DNA of 64,000 bases from Methanohalophilus euhalobius (lineage in GTDB: Archaea > Halobacteriota > Methanosarcinia > Methanosarcinales > Methanosarcinaceae): contig NZ_OBDR01000001.1 of the NCBI RefSeq assembly GCF_900215215.1, forward strand, positions 62,001 to 126,000, given 5' to 3'. A program made the translations under genes and the position numbers. The notes under the pieces are model-generated. The model saw only the letters and a list, made by a program, of their open reading frames with translations, was not told where the DNA came from and made no database searches. Below, in pieces: positions 8,016 to 15,333 of this stretch (the stretch's first letter is position 1; each line of letters starts with the position of its first letter).

Positions 8016-9551
8016 TTATTCTATCTTCAAATCTCCCGCAGGTTCCCATTCATCTGATTTTTCATTCTGCACATTAACCGTAGTCATAATCTCCTGAAAA
8101 CTTTCAAGGGCAGATTCCAGATTCTCAACAATTTCATTTGCCAGAATATCCGGTTCAGGCAAATTGTCAAGGTCGGCCAGACTTTCATCCTTGAGCCAGA
8201 ATATATCCAGGTTGGTTTTGTCGCGTGCTATAATTTCATCGTAGGTGAATCTACGGAAACGTCCCTCTGGATTGTCTTCACTCCACGTTTCTTCCCGGTT
8301 GAAACGGTTCTCCGGGTTGTAGCACCTGATGAAATCTTCAAGATCGGAGTATTTCATCGGGTTCTTTTTCAGCGTATGATGTACATTGGTACGATAATCG
8401 TAAATCCATACTTCTTTTGTCCAGGGATCTTTAGCAGCCTTTTTTGCTTCAAAGAAAAGCACGTTTGCTTTTACACCGTTTGCATAGAAAATGCCTGTAG
8501 GCAGTCGCAGTATGGTGTGCAGGTCGGTGGTTTCAAGAAGTTTCTTGCGTACGGTTTCACCAACCCCGCCTTCGAACAAAACGTTGTCCGGAAGGACCAC
8601 TGCTGCCTTACCTCCGGCTTTCAACATGGTGCGGATATGTTGCAAGAAGTTGAGCTGCTTGTTACTTGTGGTGACCCAGAAGTCCTGCCTGTTATAGGTG
8701 AGGTCCTGCTTTTCAATTTCCCCTACTTCGTTTGTGAAAGTCATGCTGCTCTTCTTACCGAAGGGAGGATTGGTGAGAACGTAGTCGTAGCGTTTCCCTG
8801 CGTCGGCAATCAGTGCATCGGTGTTGTCGATCATCGGTTCACCGTCGATCTCACCGATGTTGTGAAGGAAGAGGTTCATCAGTGCAAGCCTGCGTGTTCC
8901 GGCCACAATTTCGTTGCCTGAGAAGGTCTGATCTTTCAGGAAACGATTCTGTTCCTGATTCAATCCTCCTTCCCGGTTCTTGAGGAAGTCATAGGCTGCC
9001 AGGAAGAACCCACCGGTACCACAGCAGGGATCACCTATGGTTTTGAGGGGTTCGGGTTGCAGGCATTCCACCATGACCTTGATGAGAGGACGGGGTGTGA
9101 AATACTGGCCTGCACCGCTTTTGGTATCTTCTGCATTTTTCTGCAAGAGCCCTTCGTATATCTCACCCTTGGTATCCACACCCATCATGACCCAGCTTTC
9201 CTTATCGATCATGTCAATGACCTTGTACAGCATTGCCGGGTCACTGATTTTGTTCTGGGCTTTGAGGAATATCTGGCCGAGCATGCCGGGCTTTTTCCCC
9301 ATTTCCTCAAGCAGCTTCCTGTAATGGGTGTCCAGTTCTGCCCCGCGTTTCTGTTTCAATTCTTCCCACGAGTATTCTTCCGGAATCCCGATATCCCGGT
9401 TGTAGGGCGGCTTGTTATACTCGCTGGCCATCTTCAGGAAAATAAGATAGGTCAATTGCTCGAGATAATCTCCGTAACTGACTCCGCCGTCACGCAGGAC
9501 GTTGCAGAAGCTCCATACCTTGGATACGATGGATGATGTGTTTTCTGACAT
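8016..9551 (-). CDS. hsdM: Type I restriction-modification system DNA methyltransferase subunit HsdM
   Basis: A 511-residue N6-adenine methyltransferase. It has an N-terminal helical HsdM domain, then the SAM-binding motif DPCCGTGGFF (about residue 174) and catalytic motif IV NPPFGKK (about residue 261). It partners with HsdS for target recognition and with HsdR for cleavage. It is the last gene of the operon and begins 30 bases after the DUF262 gene, with an AGGTCC site before the ATG. Its sequence is visibly richer in G+C than the DUF262 gene just upstream. All catalytic motifs are intact, so modification is expected to work. Confidence 0.96.
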   Translation of the reverse strand: MSENTSSIVSKVWSFCNVLRDGGVSYGDYLEQLTYLIFLKMASEYNKPPYNRDIGIPEEYSWEELKQKRGAELDTHYRKLLEEMGKKPGMLGQIFLKAQNKISDPAMLYKVIDMIDKESWVMMGVDTKGEIYEGLLQKNAEDTKSGAGQYFTPRPLIKVMVECLQPEPLKTIGDPCCGTGGFFLAAYDFLKNREGGLNQEQNRFLKDQTFSGNEIVAGTRRLALMNLFLHNIGEIDGEPMIDNTDALIADAGKRYDYVLTNPPFGKKSSMTFTNEVGEIEKQDLTYNRQDFWVTTSNKQLNFLQHIRTMLKAGGKAAVVLPDNVLFEGGVGETVRKKLLETTDLHTILRLPTGIFYANGVKANVLFFEAKKAAKDPWTKEVWIYDYRTNVHHTLKKNPMKYSDLEDFIRCYNPENRFNREETWSEDNPEGRFRRFTYDEIIARDKTNLDIFWLKDESLADLDNLPEPDILANEIVENLESALESFQEIMTTVNVQNEKSDEWEPAGDLKIE

Positions 9552-9581
9552 TGTTGGACCTTTGATGATGCATTTACAGAT

Positions 9582-11816
9582 TTACTTTAAAATTCCTTTA
9601 AACCATGCAATTGCAGCTTCGCCATCATGTCTTTCTATTGGACTTACCTCTCTGCTATGCCTTATCGCATTTCTAAGTGTTGATAGTTGCTTGAATCTGG
9701 TTTGCAATTGATTTTTATTCTTGAAGTAAGGTTCAAAATGTGGCCAGTTTAATTTAGATGCCATTATATCGTAATATTCAAAGAGGTCAAAATACATTAT
9801 TCGTTTAGAAAATAGATTAAAATCATTATCTGATAAATGAGGGTTTTTCCTTTTCTCACTTTCAATCCTTTTCTCAACTTTTTCTTGTATATGCCCGGGT
9901 GTATTCTTCTGATATGCTTTATGTGAATCTTCAAAAGAATTAACGATAAAACTTCTTAAAGAATTCTCGATGCTCTCTATCTCATTATCCAATTCTTTCA
10001 AAGATATGGGGACATTAATTTTTTCTTTTATCAATTGATTTTCTATTGCATTAATAATAGTGTTTTGTCTTTCTCTCAAAAAATCATCCAAATCACTTTT
10101 TGTGAATGGCTTTCTCAATAAAATACTTACAGCCTTTTTACTTATCAAATGGGAAGCGAGAACATCATAGACTTTTTCATTATCATTGTTATCAAACATT
10201 TCTTTTAAATATTCATTAGGCATCCTGTTGTTTATAATATGCCTATTTGTTGTAGGTGATAGCGGAGTACGGTTTAGAATACGGTTTATGGTTGGAACAT
10301 TTTCATCCTTGAAAACCGAAGCTGGAACAATGTGATGATCATCAAGGGATTCATATTCTGGTAATTCAAAAGTAGACCAATCTCTTGCTCCATTGATGAT
10401 AAAAAGATTAAAAATTGCATTATATATAGCAGATCCTTTAGGATTATCGTTTAATAAGTCTATATTTTTATATGTGCTAAAAAACTCCTTTATTACTTCG
10501 GGTTTATCGTCTTCATTGTTAAACCACTTTTTGAGATCTTGAAAATCTTTTGCAGATATTGATTCAACGCTACTTGAATAACGGTTTGTGAAGATTGAAG
10601 CCCAATACCATTTCCTGATTTTTGCTTGCATATCAAGTTTATTTTTTCCATCACTTTCCTCGACAAAAGCTTTAATGGCTGCAAAAGCCGGAATTATAGA
10701 TGGATAAGGAACAAAATAAGGATTGATTGCCCCATATTCACGTGGATTTTTTAAAATAGTTATAGTCTTCTTTATCGCATCAACCGAACGGGACCATTTT
10801 TGCTTGAAAGTTTCTTCATCTGGTATGAGTACGATTTCATCTTTTGTACGATCTGGTTTCTTAATTGTTTTAGTTGCTCCAGGTACCATGTAATAGAGAT
10901 ATTTTGCCGAGCAATAATATTGTTCCAATATAGACATTACCTGCAAAATGTAAATTTTCATTTTTTTAGGTTTGGTGAATTGTAATTCTTCTTCTGCCTG
11001 TTTCCACATTTGCTTTAAATAGATCTCTTTGGGTCTAAGGATGGCATTCAATAGATCAAAAATATCGAGTTTTACACCTTTACTGTTTATCTGAGTAAAT
11101 ATATCGCAAACTTTGGCAATATCAATATCACGATCAAGTTCAATGTAACTGATAAAATACTGGTTGAATAATTCCTCTATTATATCTTTAAATTCTCGTG
11201 CATTTTTAACATAAACTGCATATTGATCCCGTTTTAATTCATTTTCGGCATCTACATTTTCGAGCTGGTTGGTCCAATAATCACGATAACCTTTTATCCA
11301 GTCACCTGTTCCCCATGTACCTTCTTTCATTTCAGAAAGAGGGAATAAATGATGTTTATATTGTTCTTCCTTATTTTGAAGAATATTAGTATATTTTTTT
11401 GATGATGTGTCATAGAAAAAAGCTTCTTCGTATTCTTCATTTAGTAATTTGTTTATGTTAAGGAAATAAACGATTGGGTTTTTTCTTCTAGGGAAGGGTT
11501 TTCCCGGATTAAAGAAAGCATAGTAGATAGCTGTCAAACGTTGTTGTCCATCCAAAATTATGTGTTGTGGGTCATTACTTCCTTCAAATCCATAAATCGG
11601 TTCACAGCTCAATATCTCGTAATTTTCTTTGCTTCCTTTCCACAACAATAAGGTTCCAATATAATAATCCATGAATATTGAGCGAACAAGTGAAAGAACA
11701 TCCCATGGTTCCCACTCGAAATCACGTTGAAAATCAGGAATAATATAATGTCCCTTTTTAAGTTGGTCTATGAGGCTTCCTAAATGGACTTTTTCTGCTT
11801 TCTCTACATTCTTCAT
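9582..11816 (-). CDS. DUF262-HNH (GmrSD-like) protein with C-terminal HEPN-like motif
   Basis: A 744-residue protein. The N-terminal DUF262 (ParB/GmrS-like NTPase fold) signature is clear: IIPDFQRDFEWEPWD (residues 25-39) and ILDGQQRLTAIYYAF (about 86-100). Around residue 492 is an HNH-like segment (DDHHIVPASVF, then NRTPLSPTTNRHI), as in DUF1524-type nucleases. The last 60 residues contain LRNAIRHSREV. Its RNxxxH arrangement (Arg about 715) is the catalytic motif of HEPN RNases. DUF262/DUF1524 proteins include type IV restriction enzymes that cut DNA with modified bases. The gene sits between hsdS and hsdM with gaps of about 30 bases and is strongly AT-rich. The HEPN assignment is an inference from the motif and helical context. 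Confidence 0.85.
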   Translation of the reverse strand: MKNVEKAEKVHLGSLIDQLKKGHYIIPDFQRDFEWEPWDVLSLVRSIFMDYYIGTLLLWKGSKENYEILSCEPIYGFEGSNDPQHIILDGQQRLTAIYYAFFNPGKPFPRRKNPIVYFLNINKLLNEEYEEAFFYDTSSKKYTNILQNKEEQYKHHLFPLSEMKEGTWGTGDWIKGYRDYWTNQLENVDAENELKRDQYAVYVKNAREFKDIIEELFNQYFISYIELDRDIDIAKVCDIFTQINSKGVKLDIFDLLNAILRPKEIYLKQMWKQAEEELQFTKPKKMKIYILQVMSILEQYYCSAKYLYYMVPGATKTIKKPDRTKDEIVLIPDEETFKQKWSRSVDAIKKTITILKNPREYGAINPYFVPYPSIIPAFAAIKAFVEESDGKNKLDMQAKIRKWYWASIFTNRYSSSVESISAKDFQDLKKWFNNEDDKPEVIKEFFSTYKNIDLLNDNPKGSAIYNAIFNLFIINGARDWSTFELPEYESLDDHHIVPASVFKDENVPTINRILNRTPLSPTTNRHIINNRMPNEYLKEMFDNNDNEKVYDVLASHLISKKAVSILLRKPFTKSDLDDFLRERQNTIINAIENQLIKEKINVPISLKELDNEIESIENSLRSFIVNSFEDSHKAYQKNTPGHIQEKVEKRIESEKRKNPHLSDNDFNLFSKRIMYFDLFEYYDIMASKLNWPHFEPYFKNKNQLQTRFKQLSTLRNAIRHSREVSPIERHDGEAAIAWFKGILK

Positions 11817-11843
11817 ATTAATCTCTCACTTGGTTTTATTGCT

Positions 11844-13832
11844 TTATTTCGCACCGGCTTTCTCCGCCTGCACCTTCTCCAGCAGCACTTCGGCAGGCTC
11901 CCAGTCTGGTGCATTGTGCACTTCTTCCAGTTCCTGCTGGTTGAGCAGTTTCCCCTCAAAGGCCTTTTTCAGGATGCTCTGGCGCAATGCTTCTGCCTTT
12001 TCCAGATTCTCTTCGATGTCCTGTTCGACTTTATCGCATACCGATAGGCGGGTTTCGATTTCGCTGACGATGGCTTGTTGTTCTAAAAAAGGACAAAGTG
12101 GATATTCAAAATTGCTTAATTGACTTTGATTTATTGATGCCATACCAACTGTTTGTTGAGCATTTCTATTGAAGTAATGATTTGCTGAAAGGAAAAACCA
12201 ATAATTTACGAGTTTTGAATTGATTTTTGAATTTAATCTCAATCTAATATTTTTACTTTCATAGACTGAAAATTCCATGTTTTCTGGAATTACTGCAGTC
12301 TTCCCTACTAACTCTCTACTATTCACTCGATTTACCAATAAATCGCCAGCATTTAACCCATACTCATTTTTTTCATTTTCTGTGAGTATAATTCTTTTAA
12401 TATCAAACCACTCAATTATTCCATTTTCGATATTGTACATCCTAAGACATGCAGTTCCTTCTTCAGAATAGAACGACTTTTGTTTATAAATTCCATTTTT
12501 CATCGATTCAGTAATTTCACCCACTTTTATCCATTTCCATTCTTTAGGAATTATTGGCAATTTCTCTAATTCATTATCTGAAAGAAAGTTACCTCCTTTG
12601 ACTTTTTTTGGTTTGGAAGGTTTTTTCCCTTTTTTCCCTTTATTTTCCCACTCTTTAACAGCCGTTTTCCATTCATCCAGTTTCCGGTTGTAGCTTTCTT
12701 CCCTCTCCTTCTGAATCTGCTCCAGCAATTCTTCCGCATCCGGCAGGTCGGTCTGCTGCTGTCGCCACTGCTTCGTAAGTTCTCCCTCAAATGCCTTCTT
12801 CAGCACCGCCTGCCGGTACACTTTGAGCTGCTCCTGTGCCTTTTTGAGGTTGGCGATGCCGTTGTCCAGTTCGCTGAAGAGTTGCTCTATTTTGGAGACG
12901 ATGGTGCGCTGTTCGGGTAGGGGTGGTAGGGGATATTGATAATTCCAAAGAATCGTAGGATCAACATGAGGCGTTCCTGTTCCCTTTGGTTTTGTATTTA
13001 TTTCAAGATATTTAGATTTCAAAAAATAATAAGCAAACTTATTTTCTGTAGCATGGAACTTGAGACGCATTAAGGTGCTACCCAATGCACCTTTTATTGC
13101 CTTTCCAACATAGCCACTACGGGATCCATCCCAAACCATTAAGAGGTCATCTTCTTCACATATTACACAATTCTCGCCATCAGTATAATATTTTATTTCC
13201 CCTTTATCAAAAGCCCTGATATCGATATATGGATATTTGAATACATCAGACGCTTCTGATTGTTGGTTTTTTGGTTTTTTCCCTTTTTGATATATGGCAA
13301 AATCGCCTAAACGAACTGTTTTCCATCCGTACTTCTCCTCAGATTTTAAAATATTCTTATTCAGCATGTTTTTTTGCGTATCCAATTTAATGTCCATATC
13401 AGTGCGATACTCCTTACCAGATTCCATTAACACCGGCTCGTAATCTCTGAAATAGTCTAAAGGCAGATAATAATAAGATTGAGGTGGTCTAAAGTCCTTT
13501 TTTAGCAGATAGGGATTGATTGGTTCGGAGAATTCATGGAGATGGCTAATCTTGATTGCATAACCAATTTCTGAATTCTTAAAATAGTCAAAAAAATCAT
13601 TTTTGGCAATACCTCCATATTCATGACATTGATCCCATATATTTTTTGGATAATCTTCGATAATGCCGGCAATTTCAAATGATGCAACAATTTTTTTAAT
13701 CGGTGAACTGGAATATATGAAGACTTTGGTGATGTCTCTTCTTTTAAAAATGGACTTTCGAAACTCGAATTTCTTTTTTCCTTTTAGAATTTCATCAACA
13801 TATTCTGGTTTAATTGACAGTAAAACGTTCAT
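11844..13832 (-). CDS. hsdS: Type I restriction specificity subunit HsdS with N-terminal ASCH domain
   Basis: A 662-residue protein, longer than the usual 400-450 for HsdS. Residues 1-125 form an ASCH (PUA-like) domain: MNVLLSIKPEYVDEILKGKK, the EFRK motif, then VFIYSSSP and VASFEI. Two target recognition domains follow. TRD1 begins near WKTVRLGDFA and closes with PLPPLPEQRTIVSKIEQLF. TRD2 begins near IPKEWKWIKVGEI and closes with LEQQAIVSEIETRL. Each is followed by a coiled-coil conserved region (KKAFEG repeated). I start at ATG 13832, where homology begins, preceded by GTGGTGG. It overlaps the end of the PIN-GNAT-PUA gene by 23 bases. ASCH domains are thought to bind RNA or modified nucleotides; fusion to HsdS is unusual. 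Confidence 0.9.
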   Translation of the reverse strand: MNVLLSIKPEYVDEILKGKKKFEFRKSIFKRRDITKVFIYSSSPIKKIVASFEIAGIIEDYPKNIWDQCHEYGGIAKNDFFDYFKNSEIGYAIKISHLHEFSEPINPYLLKKDFRPPQSYYYLPLDYFRDYEPVLMESGKEYRTDMDIKLDTQKNMLNKNILKSEEKYGWKTVRLGDFAIYQKGKKPKNQQSEASDVFKYPYIDIRAFDKGEIKYYTDGENCVICEEDDLLMVWDGSRSGYVGKAIKGALGSTLMRLKFHATENKFAYYFLKSKYLEINTKPKGTGTPHVDPTILWNYQYPLPPLPEQRTIVSKIEQLFSELDNGIANLKKAQEQLKVYRQAVLKKAFEGELTKQWRQQQTDLPDAEELLEQIQKEREESYNRKLDEWKTAVKEWENKGKKGKKPSKPKKVKGGNFLSDNELEKLPIIPKEWKWIKVGEITESMKNGIYKQKSFYSEEGTACLRMYNIENGIIEWFDIKRIILTENEKNEYGLNAGDLLVNRVNSRELVGKTAVIPENMEFSVYESKNIRLRLNSKINSKLVNYWFFLSANHYFNRNAQQTVGMASINQSQLSNFEYPLCPFLEQQAIVSEIETRLSVCDKVEQDIEENLEKAEALRQSILKKAFEGKLLNQQELEEVHNAPDWEPAEVLLEKVQAEKAGAK

Positions 13833-15294
13833 CGAGTTTGCCACCACTTTTTAGGGCTACATATTGTTCATGGTTTATTTCTGTTATTGATTGAGGGTGG
13901 CTCTTAAGAATATCTTTTTCCTTCAAATAGCTTAAGCTTAAGGGATTTGGCAAGTAAAAATGGTGTTTAAATGGAATCACAAAAACGTTTTCCTTTGCCC
14001 ATCCCATGAGTTCCTCATCGGAATAAACGCTTCTTTTGCCCACAATTCTTTTCAGTTCTGTGGGATCTGTTGTTCTAATTGGATCTTGGTCGACCACACC
14101 TATAGCCGTAATTGCTTTTTGATCTTTAGAGCGATAGAACAGAACTATACTTCCCGGAGTTATTTTTGTTATTCTTGAGGACGATAAATAGGCTTTTTTA
14201 ATTGCATTTCCAGGAACGTTTATTTCTGTATAGTCATCAAAAGTCAACTGTCTTCTGGAATAATCAGGAAAAAGAGTGTCATGATATTCTGGTTTGATTG
14301 GAACGATAAATTTTTTGATGCTTTCATCATCTTTAAAACATGGATAATATCTATTAGCAATCGTAAGAGGCTCTAAGCTTGTGTCTTCCACTTTAAATTT
14401 TTTCAAATATACATCTTCACCATTGCAGGTTCTCTTTCCAATGTTCTCAAAACCATAATTTCCAATTACATATACTAGAGGATCATCGTTTGTTTCAAAA
14501 TGGGTGAGGTATATCTCAAAGAAATTGTTATTTATACAGTATTGAAATGCTAATTTTAGGAACAGTTCTCCCATTTTAGAACCGGACAAATCTACCTTTA
14601 AAGTTGTTATTTTGACCCGAGGTTTTATAGGTTGAGGAGGAGAGGTGTCTATTGCTTCAGTTTCCTCTTTGAGCATCAGAAATCCCTTTATTTCTCCTTC
14701 CTCTTCATATATCCAACATTTACGACTTTGTTTCACACATTTTTCCGTCCACCACTGCTGAAAATCGGTATAATCTCTTTTTAGGGAATTAAAAAAGGGT
14801 TGATTAATGTCTATTTCATGAGCATATAATTGTTTTAATAATGTATGTTTGGGTTCATGTCTTTTATATAATCTTTTGAAATAGTCAAGTGCTGAAGAGA
14901 TCGAAAAAACGCGATGGTCAACATCCAGTCGGAATGCTTTCCTCCTTATTCCTTTGTCTTCTGTAATAATAAAATCTACGAGATTTTTATAAAGTGAATA
15001 CAGTATTTCGTTATCATTTATGTCATGTGAATTTGAAGGTGTTCCTACTAAAGATACAAATGAATCATCTGGCAGAGGTGGTGATGGTAGTATTGGATAA
15101 CCACGAAGTTTTGATAGAATCATCTCTCTTCTTTCAGCGTCATTATCATTTTCTATATCCTTGAGAGAAGCAGGATGAATTACTTCTTGATGACTATGTT
15201 CTCTGATTAGTGCAAGTAACTCTTGTAGATCTGGAGAAAGAATTTTCGGGTCCTGTATGGGAATCAAAATATTAGTGTCATATAGAATTTTCAT
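13810..15294 (-). CDS. PIN - GNAT-like - PUA/EVE-like three-domain protein
   Basis: A 494-residue protein within the restriction operon. Residues 1-150 form a PIN-type nuclease: the first Asp is in MKILYDTNILIP, a later acidic site is in HDINDNEILY, and FIITEDKGIRRKA follows. Residues about 190-310 resemble a GNAT acetyltransferase, with strand IKGFLMLKEE, KVDLSGSKMGELFLKLAF and the YGFENIGKR end. Residues about 340-480 contain TPGSIVLFYRS and ITAIGVV, typical of PUA-like EVE/ASCH domains. I use ATG 15294, which fits the PIN N-terminus, rather than 15312. It follows hsdR by 39 bases and overlaps hsdS. The substrate is unknown; an RNase or tRNA-directed effector is an inference from PIN and GNAT domains. 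Confidence 0.75.
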   Translation of the reverse strand: MKILYDTNILIPIQDPKILSPDLQELLALIREHSHQEVIHPASLKDIENDNDAERREMILSKLRGYPILPSPPLPDDSFVSLVGTPSNSHDINDNEILYSLYKNLVDFIITEDKGIRRKAFRLDVDHRVFSISSALDYFKRLYKRHEPKHTLLKQLYAHEIDINQPFFNSLKRDYTDFQQWWTEKCVKQSRKCWIYEEEGEIKGFLMLKEETEAIDTSPPQPIKPRVKITTLKVDLSGSKMGELFLKLAFQYCINNNFFEIYLTHFETNDDPLVYVIGNYGFENIGKRTCNGEDVYLKKFKVEDTSLEPLTIANRYYPCFKDDESIKKFIVPIKPEYHDTLFPDYSRRQLTFDDYTEINVPGNAIKKAYLSSSRITKITPGSIVLFYRSKDQKAITAIGVVDQDPIRTTDPTELKRIVGKRSVYSDEELMGWAKENVFVIPFKHHFYLPNPLSLSYLKEKDILKSHPQSITEINHEQYVALKSGGKLDERFTVN

Positions 15295-15333
15295 GCCATC
15301 ACACAAATTCATTTATTGAAAGATTATAAGAGC

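Noticed and set aside
8376-9536. Long open frames on the plus strand across hsdM
   Set aside because: They are antisense to an intact, motif-rich methyltransferase, lack ribosome sites and show no protein family features.
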